Shown piece by piece: positions 1 through 7,113 of a stretch of DNA of 11,223 bases (positions within the stretch are counted from its first letter, which is position 1; each line of letters opens with the position of its first letter). Under the pieces are notes generated by a model. The model saw only the letters and a list, made by a program, of their open reading frames with translations. It searched no databases and was not told the DNA's origin. Source of the stretch: URHD0088 sp041488295 (GTDB lineage: Bacteria > Pseudomonadota > Alphaproteobacteria > ATCC43930 > CGMCC-115725); the NCBI GenBank assembly GCA_041488295.1, contig JBGPOZ010000161.1, forward strand, positions 1-11,223, written 5' to 3'. Both the position numbers and the translations under genes were made by a program.

Positions 1-186
1 AGCACGCTCGGCGCCGCGGTGGCTTACCCCGAGCTGTTCCAGATCTTCGCCGGCACGGTCATGAACCAGGCGAACAAGGAGGTCGAGACGATCCTCATCG
101 TCATGGCGATCTTCCTCGCGATCAACCTCCTCACCTCCGCCTTCATGAACTGGTACAACCGTCACGTCGCGCTGGTGGAGCGTTAG
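1..186 (+). CDS. aapQ: General L-amino acid ABC transporter permease AapQ, C-terminal end (5' truncated by window)
   Basis: The open frame runs from the first base to a TAG at 184-186 and gives 61 residues. It contains a hydrophobic segment (ILIVMAIFLAINLLTSAF) followed by a short basic tail ending in VALVER. This is how inner-membrane permeases of the polar amino-acid (His/Glu/Gln) ABC family end: a last transmembrane helix, then a few cytoplasmic residues with an asparagine-tryptophan-tyrosine turn (MNWYNR). The identification as AapQ rather than another permease rests mainly on the next gene, an AapM-like permease that starts 2 bases after this stop, the standard aapJ-Q-M-P order. The end of this gene carries the ribosome binding site of aapM (GGAG at 177-180). 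The start and most of the permease domain lie outside the window, so the rest of the protein cannot be judged. Confidence 0.8.
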   Translation, partial: STLGAAVAYPELFQIFAGTVMNQANKEVETILIVMAIFLAINLLTSAFMNWYNRHVALVER

Positions 187-188
187 GT

Positions 189-1379
189 ATGAGCGGACCT
201 CGCCTCGCCCCCGCCGACGCCATGGCGGCGCACTCGACCGAAGGCTTCGCCGGGCCACTCGCGGCGCAGAGGCCGACGGGCGCACGTCCGCTCACGCCCG
301 ACACGCCCAACGGCCCCGGAGAGAGTGCAAAGGGACCCGTCGCTTGGCTGCGCGCCAATCTCTTCAGCTCGATCGGCAATACTGCCTTGACGGCGGCGGT
401 CCTCGTTTTTCTCGCACTCGTGCTGCCGCCCTTCATCGGTTGGACGATCACCGACGCCAGCTTTGCAGGCGCGGCTAAATCGGCCTGCGCTGGCGATGGT
501 GCCTGCTGGACCTTCATCAAGATCCGGTTCCCGCTCTTCTTCTATGGACACTACCCTTCCTCCGAATGGTGGCGGGTCGATCTTGCCGGCCTCTTGCTCG
601 CAGCCTTCAGCGCGCCGGTCATGCGCGAGAATGTGCGCCGGCGCGGGATTTGGCTGCTCTTGCTGTTGACCCTCTTCCCGTTGCTCGCCGGCATCCTTCT
701 TTTCGGCGGCATCCTCGGCTTGTCCTATGTCGACACGACGCAATGGGGCGGGCTGATGCTCGACATCATCATCGCCTTCGTGACGGTCGCTGGATCGCTG
801 CCGCTCGGCATCGTTCTCGCGCTTGGTCGCCGCTCTGAATTGCCGGTTTTCCGTTATTTGTCGATCGGTTTCATCGAGCTGTGGCGCGGCGTCCCGCTTC
901 TTACCGTCCTCTTCATGTCGGCCGTCATGGTGCCGCTCTTCCTGCCGAGCGGGGTCAGCGTCGACCGGCTTTTCCGAGCGCTAGGAGCGCTCGTGTTGTT
1001 CAACGCCGCCTACATGGCCGAAACCGTGCGCGGCGGGTTGCAAGGTGTCGTCGTCGGACAGGAAGAAGCGGCCTATTCCGTCGGTCTTCGCTGGTGGCAG
1101 GTGCAGCTCTTCGTCGTCTTGCCGCAAGCCCTGCGTTACGTCGTGCCCGGGCTTGTCAACAACATCGTCGATCTCTTCAAGGACACGACGCTCGTCACCA
1201 TCATCGGCCTCTTCGACCTTCTCGGCGCGGTCAATCAGGCGCTCAAGGACCCGGCTTGGCTCGGGTTCGCCAAGGAAGGCTATGTGTTCTCGATGATCGT
1301 TTTCTTCGCGTGCTGCTTCGCGATGTCGAGCTATGGCCGCCGCTTCGAGCGGCGCCTCAATCGCCACCGCACAGGTTAG
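189..1379 (+). CDS. aapM: General L-amino acid ABC transporter permease AapM
   Basis: This 396-residue inner-membrane protein should pair with AapQ to form the channel of a broad-specificity L-amino-acid importer. A polar, Pro/Ala-rich cytoplasmic tail of about 50 residues precedes a first membrane helix (about 62-84). A periplasmic segment with C100 and C106 follows, then a pair of hydrophobic stretches (about 133-145 and 154-180), and the permease domain from about 185. The ATPase-coupling EAA loop is clear at residues 292-313 (EEAAYSVGL...VVLPQA), and the following NNIVDLFKDTTLV is typical of amino-acid permeases. Length matches AapM proteins. The ATG lies 2 bases after the aapQ stop, with GGAG 8 bases upstream, so the two are surely cotranscribed and probably translationally coupled. 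Oddity: aapP, the ATPase gene that normally follows, is missing; a kinase gene comes next. Confidence 0.9.
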   Translation: MSGPRLAPADAMAAHSTEGFAGPLAAQRPTGARPLTPDTPNGPGESAKGPVAWLRANLFSSIGNTALTAAVLVFLALVLPPFIGWTITDASFAGAAKSACAGDGACWTFIKIRFPLFFYGHYPSSEWWRVDLAGLLLAAFSAPVMRENVRRRGIWLLLLLTLFPLLAGILLFGGILGLSYVDTTQWGGLMLDIIIAFVTVAGSLPLGIVLALGRRSELPVFRYLSIGFIELWRGVPLLTVLFMSAVMVPLFLPSGVSVDRLFRALGALVLFNAAYMAETVRGGLQGVVVGQEEAAYSVGLRWWQVQLFVVLPQALRYVVPGLVNNIVDLFKDTTLVTIIGLFDLLGAVNQALKDPAWLGFAKEGYVFSMIVFFACCFAMSSYGRRFERRLNRHRTG

Positions 1380-1423
1380 CGCCGACGGCTTACGCCGCTC
1401 TGCCGAAAGGTCATTGCAGGTCG

Positions 1424-1439
1424 TTAAGAGTTTGTTAAC
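1424..1439 (+). promoter_or_regulatory. Putative CtrA binding site upstream of the histidine kinase
   Basis: The 16 bases read TTAA-GAGTTTG-TTAAC, an exact match to the full CtrA consensus TTAA-N7-TTAAC known from Caulobacter and other alphaproteobacteria. It stands in the short gap between aapM and the kinase gene, in otherwise GC-rich sequence where two TTAA words at exactly this spacing are unlikely by chance. An AT-rich stretch 15-20 bases downstream (TTATTAAT, 1453-1460) could serve as a -10 region, since activated CtrA sites commonly overlap the -35 position. Transcription would then begin near 1467-1470, upstream of the ATG at 1556. Binding itself is inference. Confidence 0.6.
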
Positions 1440-1555
1440 CTTCACGAATCGATTATTAATTTTGTGTGTTCGTGCGGATTCGCAGTGGGGAGAACGCCAG
1501 GCTCGGCAGAAGGGCCGGCAGTGGCATCACGGAGCAGAAGAAGAAACCTGACGGA

Positions 1556-3664
1556 ATGCCAGTCTGGAAGCGCCATATCGGCCTCAAGGAAGCGCTCGTC
1601 GCGTTCTCGGCCGCATTGATTGTCGCCTTTGGCGGCATCCTCCTGCAATCTTCCGATCGTACCCACCGCCAGATCGCCGGCGACGCCGAGGCACGCGCCG
1701 AAAGCATGGTCCGCTCAGCGGAACTGAGCACCGCACGCACGATCCGGTCGATCGACGCCATGCTCGCCGAGATCGCGCAATCTCTCGCCGCCGACCGCGA
1801 CGCTTCGATCGACGGGCCCGAAATCCAGGCGATGCTGCGCCAAATGAACGAGCGGGTGTTGTCGATACGCGACATCTTGGTCATCGACGAAGCGGGGCAC
1901 CGGGTGAATGGTGGCGCGCCGGTCGAACGCTCTCGCAGCCCTGCTGATCGCAGCTTCGTCACGGCGCATGTCGGGCCCGAGCCGTCCGACCTCTACATCG
2001 GCCGGCCGGAGCGAAGCGGCGAGGCTGGTTGGTCGCTCTTCCTCAGCCGTGCACTGACGCTGCCCGGCGGTTTTCGCGGCGTCATTGCCGCCGAGGTGCC
2101 GGTCCAAACCTTCGCCGATAATTTAGCCGCCATCTCTGGTAGCGGGCTCCGCATTGCCCTCCTCTCCGACGACGGCTCGCTGATCACGAGCGAGCCATCC
2201 GATGCGCTCTCGGTCGGCGCGCAGGACCGGGTCAGCGCAGCCATTCTTGCGCATCTGCGGCAAGCCCCCTCAGCAATGTTGGAGTTGCCCACAAGCGACG
2301 GCCGTGAACCCGATTTCGTAACCTACCGCACCGTCGCCGGCCGGCCGCTCATCGTCGCCGTCATCGCCGATAAGGAGCGTCTGCTGGCGAGTTGGCGCGA
2401 CGAGCGACGTTGGTCCATCATCATGATCGCCATGATCGCCTTTGCGATCGGTAGCCTGACCTGGGGGCTCGTGCGCCTGCTCCGCCGCCGCCAGCAGCAT
2501 CTCCAGGAGCTGCGCCGCAATGAGGCGAAATTCGTTCAACAATCGGCGCTGCTGCAGAGCACGCTCGAGCATATGGGCGAAGGGCTGAGCGTCTTCGATC
2601 GCAACCATCGCCTCCTCGCCTGGAACGACCGTTTCATCTCGCTGCTCGCGCTCCCGTCGGGCGTCGGCCATGGCACGCGTTTTGAAGATATCTTGCGCCT
2701 GCAGGCGCGGCGCGGCGATTTCGGTGCAGTCGACATCGAAGACGAGGTTCGCGCCCGGCTCGGGCGCGTGCGCAGCGAGATTGAGCAGACGACGGAGCGT
2801 ACGACCTTGGGCGGCCGCACGCTCGAGATCCGCCGCCGCCGCATGCCGTCGGGCGGCTTCGTCACGCTTTATTCCGACGTGACCGAGCGCCGACGCTTCG
2901 AGGAAGAGATCATCGAAGCGCGCAACCAGGCGGAAATCGCGAACCGAAGCAAGGGCGAGTTCCTCGCCAATATGAGCCATGAGCTCAGAACACCGCTCAA
3001 CGCCATCATCGGCTTCTCCGACATTCTGAAGAACGAGCGGTTCGGCGCCGTCGGCAACCTCAAATATCTCGAATATGCCCGAGACATCCACACCAGCGGC
3101 GTTCATTTGCTCGACCTCATCAGCGACGTGCTCGACATGTCGAAGATCGAAGCCGGCAAGCTCGAACTGTTCGAGGAAGAGGTTGCGATCCCCGAGCTTG
3201 TCAATTCCTGCCTCTCGATGGTGCGAGAGCGGGCGCGCGAGCGGCGCGTCCGCATCGCGGCCGATCTCAGCACGCAAGTTGGCCTCCTTTGGGTCGATCG
3301 CCGCGCGATGAAGCAGATCCTGCTCAACATCCTGTCCAATGCGGTGAAGTTCTCGCATGACAGCGGCGCGGTCACGATCACGGCACGGCCGAGCACCGAT
3401 GGCGGCACGTTCATCACGGTGCGCGACGCCGGGATCGGCATGACCGAGGAGCAGATCGAGCGGTCGCGACAGCCCTTCGGTCAGGCACACGCCGCGACGA
3501 CGCGCAGCTACGGCGGGACAGGCCTCGGCCTGACCATCACGCAACGCCTCGTCGAGCTGCATGGTGGCGTTTTGCAGATCGAGAGTCGCCCGGGCGAAGG
3601 GACGGCGGTTTCCGTCATCCTGCCACCGTCGCGCTCGCAAAGCTCGATGAAGCAGACAGCGTGA
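1556..3664 (+). CDS. Membrane-bound PAS-domain sensor histidine kinase (PleC/DivJ/PdhS-like), orphan
   Basis: From ATG 1556 this is a 702-residue kinase. Helix TM1 (about 12-30) and TM2 (about 286-307) bracket a periplasmic region of some 250 residues that resembles a Cache/PDC sensor (DLYIGRPERSG, LPGGFRGVIAAEV). A cytoplasmic PAS domain follows (about 325-450; EHMGEGLSVFD, LLAWNDRF). The HisKA domain has the H-box FLANMSHELRTPLN with phospho-acceptor H475. The ATPase domain shows the N-box (NILSNAVKFS, N595), G1 box DAGIGM (D624) and G2 box GGTGLGL (653-659), so it looks active. The stretch after the H-box (FGAVGNLKYLEYARDIHTSG, then LLDLISDVLDMSKIEAGKLEL) is typical of alphaproteobacterial PleC/DivJ/PdhS-type kinases. 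No response regulator or receiver domain is nearby. An in-frame GTG at 1466 would add 30 residues, but it lacks a ribosome binding site and would sit about at the predicted transcription start, so I prefer 1556; its Shine-Dalgarno is also weak. Paralogue assignment is not possible by eye. Confidence 0.88.
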   Translation: MPVWKRHIGLKEALVAFSAALIVAFGGILLQSSDRTHRQIAGDAEARAESMVRSAELSTARTIRSIDAMLAEIAQSLAADRDASIDGPEIQAMLRQMNERVLSIRDILVIDEAGHRVNGGAPVERSRSPADRSFVTAHVGPEPSDLYIGRPERSGEAGWSLFLSRALTLPGGFRGVIAAEVPVQTFADNLAAISGSGLRIALLSDDGSLITSEPSDALSVGAQDRVSAAILAHLRQAPSAMLELPTSDGREPDFVTYRTVAGRPLIVAVIADKERLLASWRDERRWSIIMIAMIAFAIGSLTWGLVRLLRRRQQHLQELRRNEAKFVQQSALLQSTLEHMGEGLSVFDRNHRLLAWNDRFISLLALPSGVGHGTRFEDILRLQARRGDFGAVDIEDEVRARLGRVRSEIEQTTERTTLGGRTLEIRRRRMPSGGFVTLYSDVTERRRFEEEIIEARNQAEIANRSKGEFLANMSHELRTPLNAIIGFSDILKNERFGAVGNLKYLEYARDIHTSGVHLLDLISDVLDMSKIEAGKLELFEEEVAIPELVNSCLSMVRERARERRVRIAADLSTQVGLLWVDRRAMKQILLNILSNAVKFSHDSGAVTITARPSTDGGTFITVRDAGIGMTEEQIERSRQPFGQAHAATTRSYGGTGLGLTITQRLVELHGGVLQIESRPGEGTAVSVILPPSRSQSSMKQTA

Positions 3665-3696
3665 CGCGGTAGTTCCGCAGCGCCGATCGACCAATT

Positions 3697-4623
3697 TCAG
3701 AAGAAGTCAGGCCCGCCGGCGGCGCGCAATTCATCGCCGCACGCGGCGCCAAGTCGTTCTGCATCGGCAGCGAGAGCCTCGCGTTCGATCGCGTGGAACT
3801 GCTGCCCGTCGGGGCTCAGGATCAAGCCGCGCAACTTCAGGCGGCCGCCCTGCAATTCCGCCAGCGCCGCGATCGGCGTCTTGCATGATCCGCCGAGGGC
3901 GGCGAGCAAGCCACGCTCGGCGGCAATGCGGGTTCCCGTTTCGGCGTGATGCAGAGGTTCCAGCAACTGACGCATCCTTCGATCCGCGGAGCGAATTTCG
4001 ATGCCGAGCGCGCCCTGCGCCACCGCCGGCAACATCTCCTCGGTCGAGAGAATGGCGGCGATTGCACTTGTCTCTTTGAGGCGCTCGAGCCCGGCCAGTG
4101 CCAACAAGGTCGCATCGCACGCCCCTGCGGCGAGCTTCGTCATGCGCGTCCCGGCATTGCCGCGGATCGGCACGATCGTGAGATCGGGCCGCTGCCGCAA
4201 GAGCTGTGCCTGGCGGCGCGGCGACGACGTCCCAACGACCGCTCCCGGCGGCAGCGCCGCGATCGTCTTTGCCTTGTTGCTGAGAAGAGCGTCGCGCGGA
4301 TCGTCGCGCGGCAGGAGGCAGGCAATCTCGAGTCCCGGCGGCAGCCAGGTCGCGACATCCTTCATCGAATGGACGGCAAGGTCGATCATGTGCGTCAGGA
4401 GCGCTTCCTCGATCTCCTTGGTGAAGAGACCTTTGCCGCCGATCTCGGCAAGGGTGCGATCCTGAACCCGGTCGCCGGTCGTCCGAATGACGACGATTTC
4501 GAGGGCGCCGGGGACGGCGAGCTCGGGATGCGCCGCGACAAGCCGGTCGCGGACGATGCCGGCCTGAACGAGCGCCATCGGGCTGCCGCGCGTTCCGATC
4601 CGAAGGAGGGGCGAAATGGCCAT
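3697..4623 (-). CDS. hemC: Hydroxymethylbilane synthase (porphobilinogen deaminase)
   Basis: HemC joins four porphobilinogen molecules into the linear tetrapyrrole hydroxymethylbilane in the cytoplasm, an early common step to haem, cobalamin and, where present, bacteriochlorophyll. The 308-residue length is normal. Visible family marks are RIGTRGSPMALVQ (8-20), IGGKGLFTKEIEEAL (61-75), the HSMKD motif at 85-89 holding the catalytic aspartate D89, the substrate-binding arginine region GTSSPRRQAQL, RGNAGTRMTKL, and ALGGSCKTPIAA with C247, the cysteine that carries the dipyrromethane cofactor. The GSCKTPIA form is usual in alphaproteobacteria. The ATG at 4623 puts the conserved N-terminus at the expected distance. 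The gene converges on the kinase (32 bases between stops) and is divergent from the deacetylase gene. Uroporphyrinogen-III synthase hemD, often next to hemC, is not in the window, so hemC appears to be a single-gene unit. Confidence 0.95.
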   Translation of the reverse strand: MAISPLLRIGTRGSPMALVQAGIVRDRLVAAHPELAVPGALEIVVIRTTGDRVQDRTLAEIGGKGLFTKEIEEALLTHMIDLAVHSMKDVATWLPPGLEIACLLPRDDPRDALLSNKAKTIAALPPGAVVGTSSPRRQAQLLRQRPDLTIVPIRGNAGTRMTKLAAGACDATLLALAGLERLKETSAIAAILSTEEMLPAVAQGALGIEIRSADRRMRQLLEPLHHAETGTRIAAERGLLAALGGSCKTPIAALAELQGGRLKLRGLILSPDGQQFHAIEREALAADAERLGAACGDELRAAGGPDFF

Positions 4624-4757
4624 GATCTGCGGCGCATCCTATCGGGCGGCGGCTCAAATGCAACATGAGGACGACGCCCGGCGGGCTCGCATGGCTGTAG
4701 TGCGCGCCGTTTGACCTCGCGCTATGCTGCGCAAGCCGTCAAGAACAGGAGGATCCG

Positions 4758-5660
4758 ATGGACGATCAGAAATCGCCGCTTGAACCCTGGCAATGGCCGG
4801 AAGCGCAATGGCGCAAGATCGTGGATCACGTCCGTGCCGGCCGACCCTATCGTCCCAAGGCATGGAAGGGCGGCGCGCGCTGCGCCGTCGCGCTCTCCTT
4901 CGACAGCGACCATGAGACCAACGAGCTGCGCGACGGCGGCAAATCGATCGGCCGCCTCGCCTGGGGCCAATACGGCAACCGCGTCGGCGTCCCGCGCATC
5001 CTGAAGCTGCTCGAGAAATACAGCGTCCCGGCGACGTTCTACGTTCCGGCCGTCGCCGCCCTCCTCTATCCCGACGAGCAGCGCCGCGTCGTCAAGGAAG
5101 GCCACGAGATCGGCATCCATGGCTGGATCCACGAGCTGAACTCGGTGCTGCCCGAGGCTGCCGAGCGCGACCTCATGATGCGCTCGTCCGACACTCTCGA
5201 GAAGATCACGGGTAAGCGGCCGGTCGGTCTCCGCACGCCGTCCTGGGATTTCAGCCCGAACACCCTCGCGATCGAGAAGGCGATGGGACTCCTCTACGAT
5301 TCCTCTCTGATGTCGGACGAGGATTGCTACGAGCTCCTGCTCGACGGCAAGCCGACCGGGATCGTCGAGCTGCCGGTCGAGTGGGTGCGCGACGATGCCG
5401 TCTACTTCATGATGCACCGTTTCTCGGGGCTCCGCCCCTACACGCCGCCGCCCGACGTGCTCGACATCTTCCGCCGCGAGCTCGACGCCGCCTATGAGGA
5501 GGGCGGCATCTTCCAGCTCACCATGCACCCGCACGTCATCGGCTATCGCTCGCGTATCTGGATCATCGAAGAGCTGATCCGCCACGCCCGCGCCCGCACC
5601 GATGTGTGGTTCGCGACGCACGCCGAGGTCGCGCAATGGGCAAAGGAGCATGCCGCCTGA
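4758..5660 (+). CDS. Polysaccharide deacetylase family protein (NodB/CE4 fold, PgdA/PuuE-like)
   Basis: This 300-residue protein has the NodB homology fold of metal-dependent deacetylases that remove acetyl groups from sugars or open related amides. Motif 1 is SFDSDHET, with D49 as likely base and D51 in the metal site. Motif 2 is HGWIH, giving metal ligands H121 and H125. Motif 3 is GLRTPSWDFS with R159, and TMHPHVIGYRSR with H257 and H259 supplies the late histidine. The split first motif (SFDSDHE rather than TFDDG), the WQWPEAQW start and the FQLTMHPHVIG end match the cytoplasmic group around Helicobacter PgdA and allantoinase-like PuuE, not secreted chitin deacetylases. No signal peptide or membrane helix is visible. 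AGGAGG (4747-4752) lies 5 bases before the ATG. The next gene starts 40 bases downstream on the same strand. The true substrate (peptidoglycan, an amide such as allantoin, or another) cannot be read from the sequence. Confidence 0.88.
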   Translation: MDDQKSPLEPWQWPEAQWRKIVDHVRAGRPYRPKAWKGGARCAVALSFDSDHETNELRDGGKSIGRLAWGQYGNRVGVPRILKLLEKYSVPATFYVPAVAALLYPDEQRRVVKEGHEIGIHGWIHELNSVLPEAAERDLMMRSSDTLEKITGKRPVGLRTPSWDFSPNTLAIEKAMGLLYDSSLMSDEDCYELLLDGKPTGIVELPVEWVRDDAVYFMMHRFSGLRPYTPPPDVLDIFRRELDAAYEEGGIFQLTMHPHVIGYRSRIWIIEELIRHARARTDVWFATHAEVAQWAKEHAA

Positions 5661-5688
5661 CGACGCTCGCCGCCGCATCACCGTTGAC

Positions 5689-5694
5689 AGGAGG
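5689..5694 (+). promoter_or_regulatory. Ribosome binding site fixing the start of the small exported protein
   Basis: A perfect AGGAGG stands 6 bases before ATG 5701. It identifies that ATG as the start, in preference to upstream in-frame codons that would overlap the deacetylase gene and bury the signal peptide. Confidence 0.8.
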
Positions 5695-5700
5695 AAAGCC

Positions 5701-6087
5701 ATGACGGGCCAGCGCTTCATCTTCGCCTCGGCCGTCGCCGCCGCGTTGACCATGACCGCCGTCGGCGCGCGGGCCGACGTGATCGACGGCGAGTGGTGTC
5801 ATACCGACGGCCGCCATTTTTCGATCAAGGGACCGGAGATCATCACCCCCTTCGGCACCCGCACGAAAGGCAACTACACCCGCCACTACTTTTCCTATGT
5901 CGTGCCGCCGAGCGACAAGCCGGCGGGTGAGACGGTATCGATGACCCTCGTCAATGAGAACACCGTCAATCTGCGTCTTGGGACGGGCGCGGTCAGCGGT
6001 TCCAGCACGACGGCTAATGCCGTCGAGGTGTGGCGCCGCTGCACGCCGGCGGTGAGCGCGCTGCCCGAGATGCAGATTCGCTCATAG
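5701..6087 (+). CDS. Small exported protein of unknown function
   Basis: I do not recognise a characterised family. The 128-residue product begins with a clear Sec signal peptide: basic R5, hydrophobic core FIFASAVAAALTMTAV, and an A-R-A cleavage site after residue 25. The mature part, about 103 residues, starts DVIDGEWC. It has exactly two cysteines, C33 near its start and C114 near its end (VWRRC), suggesting one disulfide that closes a small beta-rich domain. The pattern GEWC...GRHFSIKGPEIITP...VWRRC resembles small conserved periplasmic hypothetical proteins common in Hyphomicrobiales, as far as I can recall. It lies 40 bases after the deacetylase on the same strand with its own strong ribosome binding site, so cotranscription is likely. 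A functional link with the deacetylase is only a guess from position. Confidence 0.82.
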   Translation: MTGQRFIFASAVAAALTMTAVGARADVIDGEWCHTDGRHFSIKGPEIITPFGTRTKGNYTRHYFSYVVPPSDKPAGETVSMTLVNENTVNLRLGTGAVSGSSTTANAVEVWRRCTPAVSALPEMQIRS

Positions 6088-6097
6088 CACCGCCAAT

Positions 6098-6147
6098 CGC
6101 CGCCGACGACCGCACGCCGCGAATGGCGGGACGTGCGATCGGCGGCG
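6098..6147. repeat. Inverted repeat between convergent genes, possible bidirectional terminator
   Basis: CGCCGCCGA (6098-6106) and TCGGCGGCG (6139-6147) are perfect 9-base inverted copies separated by 32 bases, which themselves contain a small GCC/GGC hairpin. The position, between the stop codons of two convergent genes, suits a transcription end point. No run of T follows on either strand, so it is not a classic Rho-independent terminator, and in GC-rich DNA such repeats also arise by chance. Confidence 0.3.
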
Positions 6148-6155
6148 CCGGCAAG

Positions 6156-7031
6156 CTATTCGGCCGCGTGTCGCGCGATCAGGACACGACCCAGGAAGTC
6201 GGAGATCGCGGCGGCGATCTCCGGGGCATGCGTCTCGAGAGCGAAGTGGCCGGTATCGTAGAAGCGGATTTCCGCGTTCAAATTGTCGCGCGTGAAGGCC
6301 TCGGCGCCGGGCGGAAGGAAGAACGGGTCGTTCTTGCCCCACACTGCGAGGAACGGCGGCCGACGCGTGCGAAAATACTCCTGAAACTTGGGGTAAAGCG
6401 CGACATTGCTTGCATAGTCGAGAAAGAGATCAAGCTGGATCTCTTCATTTCCCGGCCGCGCCAGGAGCGCGGCGTCAAGGGTGTAGCCGTCGGGTGACAC
6501 CACCGTCGGGTCGGCGACCCCATGAAGATATTGCCACTTCGTGGTCTCAGCCGTGAAGAAGCCGCGCAGCGCCCCCCGGTTGGCTTCGCTCGGATCCGTC
6601 CAATATTTCTGGATCGGGTTCCAACCTTCGCTCAATCCCTCGATATACGCATTGCCGTTCTGCGAGATGATCGCCGTGACCCGATCGGGATGGGCAAGGG
6701 CGAGACGGAACCCGACCGGCGCCCCGTAATCGAAAACGTAGATGGCGTAGCGCCGCAGGCCAACAGCCTCGGTGAAGCGATCGACGACCTTCGCGAGATT
6801 GTCGAAGGTGTACGTAAACGCCGACCGATCCGGGGCATCGGAGAAACCGAACCCGGGAAGGTCGGGTGCGACGACATGGTAGCGTTCGGCGAGAAGCGGG
6901 ATCAGGTCGCGAAACATGTGCGAGGAGCTCGGGAAGCCGTGGAGCAGCAGCACCGTCGGCGCGGCCGCGTCGCCGGCTTCGCGATAGAAGACATTGTGGC
7001 CATCGACAGTGGCATTACGGTAGCGAATCAT
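6156..7031 (-). CDS. Alpha/beta hydrolase of the haloalkane dehalogenase / epoxide hydrolase type
   Basis: The 291-residue cytoplasmic enzyme has a full alpha/beta hydrolase layout with an aspartate nucleophile. The oxyanion motif HGFPSS is at 31-36 and APDLPGFGFSD at 55-65. The nucleophile elbow VFDYGAPVG gives D101, the acid is in WGKNDPFF (D235), and the base in TGHFALETH (H262). An aspartate in place of serine is typical of haloalkane dehalogenases and epoxide hydrolases, which form an ester intermediate later hydrolysed. The residue after the nucleophile is tyrosine, not the halide-binding tryptophan of classic haloalkane dehalogenases, so dehalogenation should not be assumed. A cap region lies about 130-215. 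Start ATG 7031 has AAGGAGG (7039-7045) 7 bases upstream. It follows the CMD-like gene by 82 bases on the same strand and is probably cotranscribed with it. The natural substrate is unknown. Confidence 0.87.
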   Translation of the reverse strand: MIRYRNATVDGHNVFYREAGDAAAPTVLLLHGFPSSSHMFRDLIPLLAERYHVVAPDLPGFGFSDAPDRSAFTYTFDNLAKVVDRFTEAVGLRRYAIYVFDYGAPVGFRLALAHPDRVTAIISQNGNAYIEGLSEGWNPIQKYWTDPSEANRGALRGFFTAETTKWQYLHGVADPTVVSPDGYTLDAALLARPGNEEIQLDLFLDYASNVALYPKFQEYFRTRRPPFLAVWGKNDPFFLPPGAEAFTRDNLNAEIRFYDTGHFALETHAPEIAAAISDFLGRVLIARHAAE

Positions 7032-7113
7032 GGTGATACCTCCTTGGTAAGGCTCTTGGAGACGATTGGATCAGCGTGGATTTCTTATCTGTCGCCGGTT
7101 ACTCAACCGACCC

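Noticed and set aside
1466..1468. GTG as start of the histidine kinase
   Set aside because: No Shine-Dalgarno precedes it, it lies at or before the predicted transcription start, and the extra 30 residues look unlike a normal N-terminus. ATG 1556 places the first helix at the usual distance.
3666..3678. GCGG-TAGTT-CCGC between the kinase and hemC stops as a terminator
   Set aside because: A 4-base stem with no T tract is expected by chance in this GC-rich DNA.
2270..3694. Long open frame (474 codons) on the minus strand opposite the histidine kinase
   Set aside because: The plus-strand frame has clear kinase motifs; the antisense product has no recognisable domain and arises from GC-rich codon bias.
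4636..4663. Minus-strand TTGCAT-N16-TAGGAT as a hemC promoter
   Set aside because: The -35 match is poor, and transcription would start only a few bases before the hemC ATG, leaving no room for a ribosome binding site.
4711..4728. TTGACC and TATGCT before the deacetylase gene as a promoter
   Set aside because: The two words are only 6 bases apart, far from the 16-18 needed.
4722..5753. Minus-strand open frame (343 codons) opposite the deacetylase
   Set aside because: It is antisense to a gene with intact catalytic motifs and a strong ribosome binding site, and its composition is that of a shadow frame.
7096..7109. Small hairpin CGGTT-ACTC-AACCG just after the CMD-gene stop
   Set aside because: A 5-base stem without a T run is too weak to call a terminator; at most it could be a processing signal between two cotranscribed genes.
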